A stretch of 64,000 nt of DNA from the NCBI RefSeq assembly GCF_002929495.1, contig NZ_PJJJ01000035.1, forward strand, positions 270-64,269, given 5' to 3'. The position numbers were made by a program, and so were the translations under genes. Shown in pieces: positions 7,589 to 16,825 of the stretch (its first letter is position 1; each line of letters begins with the position of its first letter). Source of the stretch: Cryobacterium sp. Y82 (lineage in GTDB: Bacteria > Actinomycetota > Actinomycetes > Actinomycetales > Microbacteriaceae). The notes beneath the pieces are model-generated. The model ran no database searches, had not been told where the DNA came from, and was given only the letters and a program-made list of their open reading frames with translations.

Positions 7589-10315
7589 TTAGCTCTCGCC
7601 CCCGGCAGAGCCGGTGGTGCCCGCGCTCACATCGTGCAGGCGATACTTTGCGATCGCCTGGCCCGCGAGGGTGCGGTCTACTTCACCGCGACGAGCGAGC
7701 AGCTCCAGGGTGCGCACGACCATTGACGGACCGTCGATCTTGAAGAATCGGCGGGCCGCCGGACGGGTGTCCGAGAAGCCGAAGCTGTCGGCACCGAGCG
7801 TCGCGAAGTCGCCTGAAACAAACTGCCGAATCTGGTCCGGAACGGCGTGCATGAAGTCAGACACGGCTACGAAGGGGCCGGCAGCGCCTTCGAGCTTCGT
7901 GGTGATATACGGGATACGCGGCTCGTCGTCAGGGTTGAGAAAGTTGTGCTCCTCGGCGGCCAGACCATTGCGGCGCAGTTCAGTCCACGAGGTGACCGAC
8001 CAGACGTCGGCCGAGACACCCCAGTCCTCGGCGAGCAGTTGCGCAGCTTCCAGCGCCCACGGCACGGCGACGCCGGAGGCGAGCAACTGCGCCTTCGGTC
8101 CGGTGAGCGCGGATGCGCTAACCCGGTGGATACCGTGCAGAATGCCGTCCACATCGACATCGGCGGGCTCGACCGGCTGTACGGCCGGCTCGTTATAGAC
8201 CGTTACGTAGTACATGACGTTCGGGTCAGTGTGGGTGCCGCCGTACATGCGCTCGAGTCCGGCGCGAACGATGTGGCCGATCTCGTACCCGTACGCCGGG
8301 TCGTAGGAGACGACGGCCGGGTTGGTCGATGCCAGGAGCGGCGAATGACCGTCGGCGTGCTGCAGTCCTTCACCGGTCAATGTTGTGCGACCGGCGGTGG
8401 CACCGACAATGAACCCGCGGCTCATCTGGTCGCCGGCGGCCCACAAAGCGTCGCCGGTGCGCTGGAAACCGAACATGGAGTAGAAGACGTAAACCGGAAT
8501 CAGCGGTTCACCCTGCGTGGAGTAGGACGTGCCTACATTGGTGAAAGCCGCGGCAGCACCGGCCTCGTTGATGCCGACGTGCAGGATCTGGCCCTGCGGG
8601 CTCTCCTTGTAGGCGAGCAGCTGGGCGTGGTCGACCGAGGTGTAGTGCTGGCCGTTGGGGTTGTAGATCTTCGCGTTTGGGAAGAACGCGTCGATGCCGA
8701 AGGTGCGGGCCTCGTCGGGGATGATCGGAACGATGCGGTTGCCGAAGTCCTTGGCGCGCAGCAGCTCCTTGAGCAATCGCACAAAAGCCATCGTCGTGGC
8801 AATTTCCTGCGTTCCCGATCCCTTCTTCGAGACGGCGTAGGTTTCATCGCCGGGCAGGTTGAGCTTGGTGTGTGTGGTGCGTCGCTCCGGTAGGTAGCCG
8901 CCGAGCGCACGACGGCGCTCGTGCATGTACTCGATCGCCTCGTCTTTGTCGCCGGGGGTGTAATAGGGCGGCAGGTAGGGGTTTTCCTCCAGCTGGGCAT
9001 CCGTGATCGGCACGTGCATGCTGTCGCGGAACGACTTGAGGTTGTCAAGGGTCATCTTCTTCATTTGGTGGGTCGCATTGCGGCCCTCGAAGCTCGGACC
9101 AAGGCCGTAGCCCTTCACCGTCTTCGCGAGGATGACGGTGGGCTGGCCCTTGTGCTCCGACGCGGCCTTGAACGCCGCATAGACCTTGCGGTAATCGTGG
9201 CCGCCGCGCTTGAGGTTCCAGACCTCATCGTCGCTCAAGTGCTCGACAAGCTTGAGTGCTCGCGGGTCCCGACCGAAGAAGTTCTCGCGCACGTAGGCGC
9301 CGCTTTCGGCCTTGTAGGTCTGGTAGTCACCATCGGGGGTGACGTTCATCAGGTTGATCAGGGCGCCGTCTACGTCGTTCTTGAGCAGGTTGTCCCACTC
9401 GCGGCCCCACACCACCTTGATGACGTTCCAGCCGGCACCGCGGAAGAAGCTCTCCAGTTCCTGGATGATCTTGCCGTTACCGCGTACCGGGCCGTCAAGG
9501 CGCTGAAGGTTGCAGTTGATGACGAAGTTGAGGTTGTCGAGGCCCTCGTTGGCGGCGACCTGCAACTGGCCGCGGCTTTCCACCTCGTCCATTTCACCGT
9601 CGCCGAGGAACGCCCAGACCTGCTGGTCGCTGGCATCCTTGATGCCCCGGTTGGTCAGGTAGCGGTTGAGCTGCGCCTGATAGATCGCGTTGATCGGGCC
9701 GAGGCCCATGGAGACGGTGGGAAACTGCCAGAATTCCGGCATCAAACGGGGGTGCGGGTAGGACGAGATGCCGTCGGGGGCGTGCGATTTCTCCTGACGG
9801 AACCCGTCGAGCTGGTTCTCGGTCAGCCGGCCCTCGAGGTAGGCACGAGCGTAGGTGCCGGGGGAGGCATGGCCCTGAATGAAGATCTGGTCGCCACCGC
9901 CCGGGTGGTCCTGGCCGCGGAAGAAGTGGTTGAAGCCGACTTCATAGAGGGCAGCGGATGACGCGTAGGTCGAGATATGACCACCCACGGCAATACCCGG
10001 GCGCTGCGCGCGATGAACCAAAACGGCAGCGTTCCAGCGAATCCAGGCGCGGTAGCGACGCTCAATGTCTTCGTCGCCGGGAAAATCTGGTTCGTTCTCC
10101 GGCGCAATGGTGTTGATGTAGTCGGTTGTCGGAACCATGGGAACGCCCAGATGCAGCTCTTTCGAACGCTTCAAGAGGCTCAGCATGATCTCGCGGCCGC
10201 GCTCGTGGCCGTGTTCGGCAACGAGCGAATCGAGGGATTGCGACCACTCAGCCGTTTCCTCCGGATCGGAGTCGGCGTTGTTCGTCGAGTACGGGTCCTG
10301 GTCGTTGACCGTCAC
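7589..10315 (-). CDS. aceE: Pyruvate dehydrogenase E1 component, homodimeric type
   Basis: A 908-residue thiamine-diphosphate enzyme that decarboxylates pyruvate and acetylates the lipoyl group of E2. The TPP-binding stretch [13 protein letters not shown] ... [10 protein letters not shown] is present near residues 235-275. Length and single-chain organisation match AceE, not the split alpha/beta form. The start GTG is preceded by AGAGAGG at 6 nt. Its partners in this window are the E2 gene (27998-29425), E3 (29488-30861) and the lipoylation genes lipA and lipB. fasR follows after 6 bp. Confidence 0.96.
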   Translation of the reverse strand: MTVNDQDPYSTNNADSDPEETAEWSQSLDSLVAEHGHERGREIMLSLLKRSKELHLGVPMVPTTDYINTIAPENEPDFPGDEDIERRYRAWIRWNAAVLVHRAQRPGIAVGGHISTYASSAALYEVGFNHFFRGQDHPGGGDQIFIQGHASPGTYARAYLEGRLTENQLDGFRQEKSHAPDGISSYPHPRLMPEFWQFPTVSMGLGPINAIYQAQLNRYLTNRGIKDASDQQVWAFLGDGEMDEVESRGQLQVAANEGLDNLNFVINCNLQRLDGPVRGNGKIIQELESFFRGAGWNVIKVVWGREWDNLLKNDVDGALINLMNVTPDGDYQTYKAESGAYVRENFFGRDPRALKLVEHLSDDEVWNLKRGGHDYRKVYAAFKAASEHKGQPTVILAKTVKGYGLGPSFEGRNATHQMKKMTLDNLKSFRDSMHVPITDAQLEENPYLPPYYTPGDKDEAIEYMHERRRALGGYLPERRTTHTKLNLPGDETYAVSKKGSGTQEIATTMAFVRLLKELLRAKDFGNRIVPIIPDEARTFGIDAFFPNAKIYNPNGQHYTSVDHAQLLAYKESPQGQILHVGINEAGAAAAFTNVGTSYSTQGEPLIPVYVFYSMFGFQRTGDALWAAGDQMSRGFIVGATAGRTTLTGEGLQHADGHSPLLASTNPAVVSYDPAYGYEIGHIVRAGLERMYGGTHTDPNVMYYVTVYNEPAVQPVEPADVDVDGILHGIHRVSASALTGPKAQLLASGVAVPWALEAAQLLAEDWGVSADVWSVTSWTELRRNGLAAEEHNFLNPDDEPRIPYITTKLEGAAGPFVAVSDFMHAVPDQIRQFVSGDFATLGADSFGFSDTRPAARRFFKIDGPSMVVRTLELLARRGEVDRTLAGQAIAKYRLHDVSAGTTGSAGGES

Positions 10316-10530
10316 AGTCGACCTCTCTCTGGGGTTTATGCAGCGATGGTGCTCCGTGGGGACATTCCGCCACTACGAGGGCACGTGCCGTAGGCAAGCA
10401 GGTTGGATTGCAACCAACGGCACCCCGTAAGCCTACTGATTCCACTCGACGTCCGCGTACGGGGGTTTCACCGGCTAAAAACTCGCGCGGTCGGGTGGCG
10501 CGGTCTGTGAAACCACGCACGTTGCCGGGC

Positions 10531-10536
10531 TAGAGT
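10531..10536 (+). promoter_or_regulatory. Possible -10 box for the peroxiredoxin gene
   Basis: TAGAGT fits the TANNNT -10 pattern and would give a leader of about 45 nt to the ATG at 10587. No good -35 is visible. The rest of the 271-bp divergent gap between aceE and this gene shows nothing else I can name. Confidence 0.3.
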
Positions 10537-10586
10537 GTGTCACCGGCCAATCCGTGCGTCAACGACGCACGACGAAAGGAGCATTT

Positions 10587-11057
10587 ATGGCTCTCCAGAA
10601 CGATACCCAGGCACCTGATTTCAAGCTCACCAACCAGTTCGGTGAGAGCGTGCAGCTCAGTGCGTACCGAGGAATCAAATCGGTAGCACTCGTCTTCTTT
10701 CCGCTGGCATTCTCCGGAATCTGCAGCGGAGAGCTGTGTGAGCTACGCGACAACCTCGCGATGTTCGAAGACGGCGGCGTCGAGTTGATTGGCATTTCGG
10801 TCGACTCTCGACACGCCCTGCGCGCGTTCGGGGAGCAGGAAAAGTATTCCTTTGACCTGGTCGCTGATTTTTGGCCCCACGGCGCCGTCGCGAAAGAATA
10901 TGGTGTCTTTCTCGAGGAGAAAGGGTTCGCGAATCGCGCGACTTTTTTGATTGATCCGAGCGGTATTATCCGTGCCAGTTTCATTACCGCACCCGGTGAG
11001 GCGCGTTCGATTGACGCCTACATGGCGGCCCTCGAACAGCTCGTACCAGTCCTGTGA
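10587..11057 (+). CDS. AhpE-like peroxiredoxin
   Basis: A 156-residue thioredoxin-fold peroxidase. The peroxidatic cysteine is Cys46 in PLAFSGICSGEL, matching the AhpE motif; a second Cys at 51 lies only five residues on, in a place where mycobacterial AhpE has none. It should reduce peroxides or peroxynitrite with a thiol partner. ATG at 10587 is chosen over an earlier in-frame ATG because GAAAGGAG precedes it directly. It is divergent from aceE and followed by the tRNA-Val gene. Bcp-type peroxiredoxin is the alternative. Confidence 0.88.
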   Translation: MALQNDTQAPDFKLTNQFGESVQLSAYRGIKSVALVFFPLAFSGICSGELCELRDNLAMFEDGGVELIGISVDSRHALRAFGEQEKYSFDLVADFWPHGAVAKEYGVFLEEKGFANRATFLIDPSGIIRASFITAPGEARSIDAYMAALEQLVPVL

Positions 11058-11125
11058 CCCTTCCGGGTCGCCAAACCTGCGTCAACACTGACCTATACTG
11101 AACAAACCCGCACAGCGAGACGTCG

Positions 11126-11198
11126 GGGCCTTTAGCTCAGTTGGTAGAGCGCCACGTTTACACCGTGGATGTCATCGGTTCGAGCCCGGTAGGGCCCA
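11126..11198 (+). tRNA. tRNA-Val (UAC)
   Basis: Full cloverleaf of 73 nt. The acceptor stem GGGCCTT pairs with AGGGCCC with one G-U; the D arm reads TAGCTCAGTTGGTAGAGC; the anticodon stem CCACG/CGTGG encloses TTTACAC, giving anticodon TAC; the T arm contains GGTTCGAGCC. The discriminator is A, and CCA is not encoded. Confidence 0.97.
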
Positions 11199-11398
11199 CA
11201 ATCACTGTTTTTAGCCGCCACCTGCAAGTTAGGCCCAGTGTTTTGGGGTGTGCACGCCGGCGTTCGCCGTACATCCCACCGCACGAAAATGCGAGATCGC
11301 CGAATTTTCCTCTTGCGGGGGTAGACCGGGCATATACTGGCGTGGCGACCCTGGACCTTGGACGTACGTGAACTTTCTGCGAGCTTCGAGGGGCGATC

Positions 11399-11734
11399 AT
11401 GAAACGCATATTTCACCCGGGCGGTTCGGTAATAACCGGCAGCGATCTTGCTGATGCGGTGCTTCTTTACGCTGAGGCGCTGTGCAATCGTCGACAAGTC
11501 GATGTCGTCGATATTCCCGTGATGGGCGACAACGGACTCCTGCTGCGGGCCCAGTTTTTAATCGGTTCCGCCAGTCAGCTCGTGAGCGTCACTGCTGACG
11601 GCGTGTCGCCCGAGCTGGTCGAACCGGAGACCACCGATTTTCTGCAGCGCAAGGCGCAAACCGGGGCCATGATCCCGGCGGCGTGGACGAGGGAAGAATC
11701 GGCTGCTGCGCAGTTCGACGATTTCGACTACTGA
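11399..11734 (+). CDS. Conserved hypothetical protein, 111 aa
   Basis: I do not recognise a named family. The start ATG is preceded by GAGGGG at 5 nt. The protein has a short basic start (MKRIFHPGG), a helical stretch around ALLYAEAL, then beta-like segments (VDVVDIPVMG, RAQFLIGSASQLVSV) and an acidic C-terminus (FDDFDY). No membrane segment, signal peptide or cysteine pair. Codon use agrees with its neighbours, supporting a real gene. It lies between tRNA-Val and the Nif3-like gene, with about 80 bp on the right. Confidence 0.65.
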   Translation: MKRIFHPGGSVITGSDLADAVLLYAEALCNRRQVDVVDIPVMGDNGLLLRAQFLIGSASQLVSVTADGVSPELVEPETTDFLQRKAQTGAMIPAAWTREESAAAQFDDFDY

Positions 11735-11801
11735 CCCTTTTCGTCGGACACGGGGTATCGGGTAGCTTCGTGTCCGACGAAGCCCGACGCCGGTCGCCCA
11801 G

Positions 11802-11813
11802 TAGGCTGAACGA
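11802..11813 (+). promoter_or_regulatory. -10 box for leaderless Nif3-like gene
   Basis: TAGGCT at 11802-11807 is followed by 6 nt and then the GTG start at 11814, so transcription would begin at or next to the start codon. Confidence 0.55.
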
Positions 11814-12632
11814 GTGTCATTCTCGCTAGCCGACTTCACTCGTGTCGTCCATACCCTGTGGCCACTGGACGGTGCTGAAGATTGGGATCGGCCGGGCCTG
11901 GCCAGCGGGGACCCGTCGCGCCCGGTGCGTAGTATCCACCTCGCAGTTGACGCCACTTCCCAAACCGTCGATGAGGCCATCCAGGCCGGGGCTGACGTGC
12001 TGCTGACGCACCATCCGCTGCTCTTGCATGGCATTACAAGCGTTGCTGAAGATCGCTACAAGGGCGCGCTGCTCAGCCGACTCATTCGGGCCGACTGCGC
12101 ATTAATATCCGCGCATACGAACGCCGACGTTGTAGCAGACGGCGTGTCGGATATTATTGCCACGCACCTCGAGTTGGTCGAGGTGACGCCCATTACGGAG
12201 AGCACCGCACCCGGTACCGGCATCGGTCGCGTGGGACAGCTGACCCAGCCAACAACGCTGGGACACCTCGCGCACACCATGCTGGCGTTACTTCCCGCTA
12301 CGGCGTCCGGCGTGCGTGTCGCGGGCGACTATGCCGCAGCGGTCACCACGATCGCGCTGTGTGGCGGCGCGGGCGATTCGCTATTGCGCCAGCCCAAGGT
12401 AATCGCAGCGGATGTTTACATCACCTCAGATCTGCGTCACCACCCTGCTTCCGAAGCTCGAGAGCAGGCGCTCTGCGCGGGTGGCCCCGCCCTCATAGAC
12501 GTGTCGCACTGGGCCAGCGAGTGGCTCTGGCTGGAGCCAGCTGCCGCACAGCTGCGGGCGGCCCTCCCCGGAACCGTTGTCACGGTGAGTGAGCTAAACA
12601 CCGATCCGTGGGACTTTGCCGTAGTGCACTGA
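11814..12632 (+). CDS. Nif3-like dinuclear metal center protein
   Basis: A 272-residue member of the Nif3/YbgI (DUF34) family. Metal-ligand motifs are visible: HHPLLL near residue 67, the HTNAD stretch near 102, and a late DVSHWASE, in the order the family uses to bind two metal ions. Biochemical role is unsettled; hydrolase activity such as GTP cyclohydrolase I-like function has been proposed for relatives. The GTG start has no Shine-Dalgarno site but a -10 box 6 nt upstream. In actinobacteria it is regularly followed by the zinc-ribbon protein encoded next. Confidence 0.9.
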   Translation: MSFSLADFTRVVHTLWPLDGAEDWDRPGLASGDPSRPVRSIHLAVDATSQTVDEAIQAGADVLLTHHPLLLHGITSVAEDRYKGALLSRLIRADCALISAHTNADVVADGVSDIIATHLELVEVTPITESTAPGTGIGRVGQLTQPTTLGHLAHTMLALLPATASGVRVAGDYAAAVTTIALCGGAGDSLLRQPKVIAADVYITSDLRHHPASEAREQALCAGGPALIDVSHWASEWLWLEPAAAQLRAALPGTVVTVSELNTDPWDFAVVH

Positions 12633-12705
12633 CTCGTGCACTAACCTCCGAGTCACCCTATTTTTTCGAACCACATCTCATTTTTTAGCGTTAGGTCAGG
12701 ACATC

Positions 12706-13443
12706 GTGAAGGCATCACCACTCCACCAGAAGGAACTTCTGCGGCTTCAAGCCCTGGATATCAAGGTTCTTCAGCTCAGCCACCAGTCAAAGTCGCTCGC
12801 GGCGCACGCCGAGCTGGCCGAGCTCAATCGTGAAGCGGAAGCCAGCCGCATGAAACTGCTTGGCCGGTCGGGCGAGCTTGACGACGTGCGCACCGAACTG
12901 GGACGCATCGAGAACGACGTCGAGGTCGTCGAAAAGCGCATCGCGCGCGATACCGACCGTCTGCAGCACACCTCGTCAATCAAAGACATTCAGGCGCTTG
13001 ATTCTGAGGTCGCGTCGCTCAAAAAGCGCCTGTTCGATCTCGAGGAGATTGAGATTGCCGTTTTGGAACGCCAGGAGGAGCATGAAGCGGCCGTCGCCGT
13101 GGTGGCACGGGAACGTGACGCCATCGCCGCACGGGTCAGCGCGACGGAATCAGCACGCGATGAGGTGCTGGGCGACCTCACCCGCCAGCTCGGCGAGCTC
13201 ACCCGCGACCGGACGACCGTCGCGGCCACCATCCCTGATGACCTCGCTGCGCTGTACGAGCGCCTGCGCATCTCCGGCCACGGCAACGCGGCAGCGCTGC
13301 TGCGTGCCCGCACGTGCAGCGGCTGCACGATGACCCTGACGGGGAGCGACCTCGCCGACGTTCGTCAGGCGCCCACTGACGATGTCATTTTCTGCCCCGA
13401 CTGTGGTGCCGTACTAGTGCGCACCGAAGAGTCCGGAATCTAG
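12706..13443 (+). CDS. C4-type zinc-ribbon coiled-coil protein (DUF164/CT398-like)
   Basis: A 245-residue protein: the first 190 residues are a long charged coiled coil, and the last 50 hold a zinc ribbon with cysteines in CSGC and CPDC, about 30 residues apart. This is the architecture of the YacG-unrelated zinc-ribbon DUF164 family usually linked to nif3. Function is unknown; a nucleic-acid or assembly role is only a guess. The GTG start follows AGGA at 4-5 nt. It ends about 40 bp before rnpB. Confidence 0.88.
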   Translation: MKASPLHQKELLRLQALDIKVLQLSHQSKSLAAHAELAELNREAEASRMKLLGRSGELDDVRTELGRIENDVEVVEKRIARDTDRLQHTSSIKDIQALDSEVASLKKRLFDLEEIEIAVLERQEEHEAAVAVVARERDAIAARVSATESARDEVLGDLTRQLGELTRDRTTVAATIPDDLAALYERLRISGHGNAAALLRARTCSGCTMTLTGSDLADVRQAPTDDVIFCPDCGAVLVRTEESGI

Positions 13444-13486
13444 TAACGGTTCGCGGCGGACGGCTGGCCCGGTAGACTAATTTCTC

Positions 13487-13885
13487 GGAATGGGTCGGCA
13501 AGACGGTCGCGTCATTCGGGAGATCTTCGGGTCGAGCGGATGCCGAGGAACGTCCGGGCTCCACAGAGCAGGATGGTGGGTAACACCCACCCGGGGCAAC
13601 CCGCGAGACAGTGCCACAGAAAGTAGACCGCCACCGGTGCGCGACCTTCGGGTTGAGCGTGGTGGTAAGGGTGAAACGGTGGTGTAAGAGACCACCAGAG
13701 GCCAGGGTGACCTGGTCGGCTCGGTAAACCTCGTCCGGAGCAAGGTCAGACAGAAAGCGCTAAGGCTGCTCGCCGAGCTTTCGGGTAGACCGCTAGAGGG
13801 CTGCGGCAACGTAGTCACGAGATAGATGGCCGTCGACGGTGTGTGAACACTTGGACAGAACCCGGCGTACTAGCCGGCCCATTCC
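13487..13885 (+). ncRNA. rnpB: RNase P RNA, bacterial class A
   Basis: The universally conserved core is present: the P4 strand with GAGGAACGTCCGGGCTCC near 13549, then CAGGATGGTGGGTAAC, and later AAGTAGACCGCC, with the matching 3' ACAGAA segment near 13855. The ends were set by terminal pairing of GGAATGGG (13487-13494) with CCCATTCC (13878-13885). About 399 nt, normal for actinobacteria. It cleaves 5' leaders from tRNA precursors with the RnpA protein, which is not encoded here. The 13444-13963 stretch holds no other gene. Confidence 0.96.
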
Positions 13886-13912
13886 ACCTCACTGTGCCGA
13901 CGGACCCATTAT

Positions 13913-13949
13913 CCCACCCGGCGCGGCGGTGCGGACCTGACCGGGTGGG
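13913..13949. terminator. Terminator between rnpB and ppgK
   Basis: Nine-bp stem CCCACCCGG (13913-13921) with CCGGGTGGG (13941-13949), loop of 19 nt, followed by GTTCT on the plus strand. It can serve both convergent transcripts. Confidence 0.6.
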
Positions 13950-13963
13950 GTTCTGCGGTCGGA

Positions 13964-14722
13964 CTAGCCGGGAAAGCGGGCAGCCAAAGCGGCCGCGCCA
14001 AGAATTCCGGCGTTGTTGCGGTGAACTGCGGGAATGATGCGCGTCTTCAGATTGAGCAAGGGCAGAAAGTTCTCGTGGTGCTTGGAGACCCCACCGCCGA
14101 CGATGAACAGGTCGGGGGAGAAGAGCAGTTCGAGCGTCGAGTAATACTTCTGCAGGCGTGCAGCCCAGTTCTCCCAGCTGAGGTCGTCACGTTCCTTGGC
14201 GGAGTAGGCCGCACGAGTTTCGTAGTCGTGCCCGTCGATCTGCAGGTGGCCCAGTTCAGTGTTGGGCACCAGCACACCGTCATTGAGCAGCGCCGAACCG
14301 ATCCCGGTACCGAGCGTGGTCAGCAGCACGACGCCAGCGACGCCCTTGGCCGCACCGAACTGCGCTTCAGCGTAACCGGCAGCATCCGCGTCATTGACGA
14401 AGTGAATGGGCAGGCCAAGACCTTTTTCGAACAGGGCTTCAGCGGCGAGACCAATCCACTTCGACGATACGTTTGCCGCTGACATGGTGTGACCATTTTT
14501 GACGACGGCAGGAAAACACACGCCGACCGGGAGGTCACCGACGCCTTTCGAGACGGTGGAGAGTAAAGCTCGGGTCGTCTCGACGATGTCCTGCGGGCGT
14601 CCCCCCTTAGGCGTGGGCAGCTTCACCCGGTCAGTGAGGAGCGCACCGGTAACCAGGTCGACCACGGCGCCCTTGATTCCCGTGCCGCCGATGTCGATTC
14701 CAATTGCCGTCGTTGCAGTCAT
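13964..14722 (-). CDS. ppgK: Polyphosphate glucokinase
   Basis: A 252-residue ROK-family sugar kinase that phosphorylates glucose with polyphosphate, and often ATP, as donor. The N-terminal phosphate-binding motif GIDIGGTGIKGA and the second motif TTLGTGIGSALL are visible, as is the substrate motif ELGHLQIDGHDYE, in which PpgK differs from ROK kinases with the zinc-binding cysteines. Length is standard for PpgK. The ATG is preceded by GAGGATC. map lies upstream on the same strand after a 30-bp gap, so the two may be cotranscribed. Confidence 0.93.
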   Translation of the reverse strand: MTATTAIGIDIGGTGIKGAVVDLVTGALLTDRVKLPTPKGGRPQDIVETTRALLSTVSKGVGDLPVGVCFPAVVKNGHTMSAANVSSKWIGLAAEALFEKGLGLPIHFVNDADAAGYAEAQFGAAKGVAGVVLLTTLGTGIGSALLNDGVLVPNTELGHLQIDGHDYETRAAYSAKERDDLSWENWAARLQKYYSTLELLFSPDLFIVGGGVSKHHENFLPLLNLKTRIIPAVHRNNAGILGAAALAARFPG

Positions 14723-14752
14723 GTGTGATCCTCTATCTGTTTGAAAACCGTG

Positions 14753-15616
14753 TCAGGCTAGGGTCAGAATCTCGGCGCCGCGCTCGGTCACTACGAGTGT
14801 GTGTTCAAATTGTGCGGTCAGGCTTCGGTCGCGGGTGAGAACCGTCCAGTCATCACTCCAGATGTCCCAGTCACCGGTTCCCAGGGTCAGCATCGGCTCG
14901 ATGGTGAAGACCATCCCGACTTCCATAACCGTGTCGTACTGCGGTGCGTCGTAGTGCGGAATGATGAGGCCGGAGTGAAAGGCTTCGCCAACGCCGTGCC
15001 CCGTATAGTCGCGCACAACGCCGTAGTTGAACCGCTTGGCATAGGACGCGATGGTGCGACCGATCACGTTGACCTGGCGCCCGGGGGCAACGGCTTTGAT
15101 GCCGCGGGCGAGCGCTTCCCTGGTTCGTTCGACCAGCAGCGTCACCTCCTCGGTGGCTTCGCCCACAATGAATGTGACGTTGGTGTCGCCGTGCACGCCG
15201 TTCTTGTACGCCGTGATGTCGATGTTGACGATGTCACCATTGTCGAGCACCGTGTTGTCGGGGATTCCATGGCAAATAACCTCATTCACCGAACTGCACA
15301 GCGATTTGGGGTAGCCGCGGTAACCCAGGGTCGACGGGTAGGCGTCGTTGGCCACCAAATAGTCATGACCGATCTGGTCCAGTTGCTCGGTGGTGACGCC
15401 CGGAGCGATGGCCCGCCCCACAGCAGCAATCGCCTCGGCGGCGATGCGGCCGGAGTCACGAATGAGCTCGATCTTCTCGGTCGAATAGACGTCGGAGCCG
15501 GTGAAGGGGCTCGGCCCTTTTTTGCCCACGTACTCCGGGCGAACGATGTGGGATGGAACGGAACGGGTCGGTGACACCGTTCCCGGGATGAGGTGACCGA
15601 TGGAATCCTTAGGCAT
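14753..15616 (-). CDS. map: Methionine aminopeptidase, type I
   Basis: A 287-residue enzyme that removes the initiator Met from nascent proteins. The five metal ligands can be followed: Asp in [11 protein letters not shown], Asp in VHGDTNV, His in GHGVGEAFH, Glu in FTIEPML and Glu in QFEHTLVV. The ATG at 15616 is chosen although the frame remains open upstream, because it gives the typical actinobacterial N-terminus ([11 protein letters not shown]) and otherwise the gene would overlap its divergent neighbour. No Shine-Dalgarno site is visible. The divergent start codon is only 12 bp away. Confidence 0.94.
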   Translation of the reverse strand: MPKDSIGHLIPGTVSPTRSVPSHIVRPEYVGKKGPSPFTGSDVYSTEKIELIRDSGRIAAEAIAAVGRAIAPGVTTEQLDQIGHDYLVANDAYPSTLGYRGYPKSLCSSVNEVICHGIPDNTVLDNGDIVNIDITAYKNGVHGDTNVTFIVGEATEEVTLLVERTREALARGIKAVAPGRQVNVIGRTIASYAKRFNYGVVRDYTGHGVGEAFHSGLIIPHYDAPQYDTVMEVGMVFTIEPMLTLGTGDWDIWSDDWTVLTRDRSLTAQFEHTLVVTERGAEILTLA

Positions 15617-15628
15617 AGGATCAAGCTT
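15616..15628 (+). promoter_or_regulatory. -10 box for the small gene divergent from map
   Basis: TAGGAT at 15616-15621 is 7 nt before the ATG at 15629 and overlaps the first base of the map start codon on the other strand. Confidence 0.5.
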
Positions 15629-15817
15629 ATGGCCGTCGACAAAGAACACGCATTCTGGTACAACATGCGCACGGGCGAAGTGGAGCACGGTCTCCAGTCG
15701 ACATCGCTGGATCGGGTGGGGCCATTCGCTACCCGGGACGAAGCAGCCCACGCCCTGGAGAAGCTGCGCGCGAACAGCGCCAAGTGGTCAGAAGACGACG
15801 CTCGGGATGCCCGCTAA
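15629..15817 (+). CDS. Small conserved actinobacterial protein, SPOR-like
   Basis: A 62-residue protein beginning [20 protein letters not shown], then [18 protein letters not shown] and an acidic tail. The pattern (aromatic [11 protein letters not shown], then [10 protein letters not shown]) is that of small actinobacterial proteins sometimes annotated SPOR domain-containing and found beside map. Function unknown. The ATG at 15629 has no ribosome site but has TAGGAT 7 nt upstream, so translation from a leaderless mRNA is likely. It ends 14 bp before the convergent panB stop. Confidence 0.8.
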   Translation: MAVDKEHAFWYNMRTGEVEHGLQSTSLDRVGPFATRDEAAHALEKLRANSAKWSEDDARDAR

Positions 15818-15831
15818 CCGTTGAACTCTTT

Positions 15832-16710
15832 CTACTCGTAGCTGTGTTCTGGTGCCGGATAAGCACCAGAGGCGACGTCAGCCGTGAACCGCTGCACGGC
15901 ATCCGTCAGCACTGCGCGAACATCGGCGTACTGACGCACGAACTTCGGCACTCGACCACTGGTCATGCCGGCAAAGTCTGTCCAGACGAGCAGCTGGCCG
16001 TCAACGGATGGCCCCGCCCCGACCCCGATAGTCGGGATGGACAGCCGCTCCGTGACGAGTGCGGCGACCGACGCCGGTACCATCTCCAGGACGACGGCGA
16101 AGGCACCGGCGTCTTCCACGGCGAGGGCGTCCGCGATGAGTGTCTCGGCGGCGTCTCCCCTGCCCTGAATGATATGGCCTCCCAAACCGTGTTCGCTCTG
16201 CGGGGTGAATCCCACATGGCCCATCACGGGGATGCCGGCCGAGACAATGCGCCTGATCTGCTTGTGGCTGCGCTGGCCGCCTTCAAGTTTCACCGCGTGC
16301 GCCTGGGCTTCCTTCATGAACCGGACGGCGGTTCCGAGGGCCTGATCCGCGCCGCTCTCGTACGAACCGAACGGCATATCGGCCACGACGAAGGCACGGG
16401 TCACTGCTCGCGCAACGGCACGGGTCAGTGGGATGAGCTCGTCGACCGTGACGGGGAGGGTGGTCTCGTACCCGAAGACGTTGTTGCCGGCGGAATCGCC
16501 GACCAGTAGAAAGTCGATTCCGGCCGCATCGAAAATCTGGGCGGTGAGCATGTCGTAGCTGGTCAGGCCCGTAATGGGGATCCCCTGGGCTTTAGCGTTC
16601 TGAAAGTGCCGCGTGCGCACTCGCTTAGGCCCGGAAACCGCTTTATTCGGATGCTGCACGCCGGCGTCGCCGCCCGTCGCGTCGGGCTCTGGTGCTGTCA
16701 ACTCGGGCAT
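15832..16710 (-). CDS. panB: 3-methyl-2-oxobutanoate hydroxymethyltransferase
   Basis: A 292-residue TIM-barrel enzyme that makes ketopantoate from 2-oxoisovalerate using methylenetetrahydrofolate, the first step of pantothenate synthesis. Recognisable segments are LTSYDMLTAQIFDAAGIDFLLVGDS (start of the barrel), VADMPFGSY, VKLEGG, HVGFTPQS and TIGVGAGPSVDGQLLVWTD. About 30 non-conserved residues precede the domain. panC and panD are not in the window. The start ATG lacks a ribosome site but has a -10 box 6 nt upstream. Confidence 0.95.
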   Translation of the reverse strand: MPELTAPEPDATGGDAGVQHPNKAVSGPKRVRTRHFQNAKAQGIPITGLTSYDMLTAQIFDAAGIDFLLVGDSAGNNVFGYETTLPVTVDELIPLTRAVARAVTRAFVVADMPFGSYESGADQALGTAVRFMKEAQAHAVKLEGGQRSHKQIRRIVSAGIPVMGHVGFTPQSEHGLGGHIIQGRGDAAETLIADALAVEDAGAFAVVLEMVPASVAALVTERLSIPTIGVGAGPSVDGQLLVWTDFAGMTSGRVPKFVRQYADVRAVLTDAVQRFTADVASGAYPAPEHSYE

Positions 16711-16722
16711 GCGATAAGTGTA
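16711..16722 (-). promoter_or_regulatory. -10 box for leaderless panB
   Basis: On the minus strand TACACT (16722-16717) is followed by 6 nt and the panB ATG at 16710. Confidence 0.5.
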
Positions 16723-16825
16723 GTCAGGCGAGCAATCATGCTCGGAGCCAGTAGCCTAGATAGGACGTGTTGAGGACGGTAGCTATTTCGGTACGTCCCC
16801 GTTGGAGCAATCAGAAAGAGCGTGA

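Noticed and set aside
8921-9961. Open plus-strand frame of about 350 codons
   Set aside because: It is antisense to aceE, which is clearly coding. No motif or ribosome site.
12623-12642. Hairpin AGTGCAC/GTGCACT after the Nif3-like gene
   Set aside because: The 7-bp stem has no T-run, and the next gene begins 63 bp later on the same strand with no sign of separate transcription. Too weak to call a terminator.
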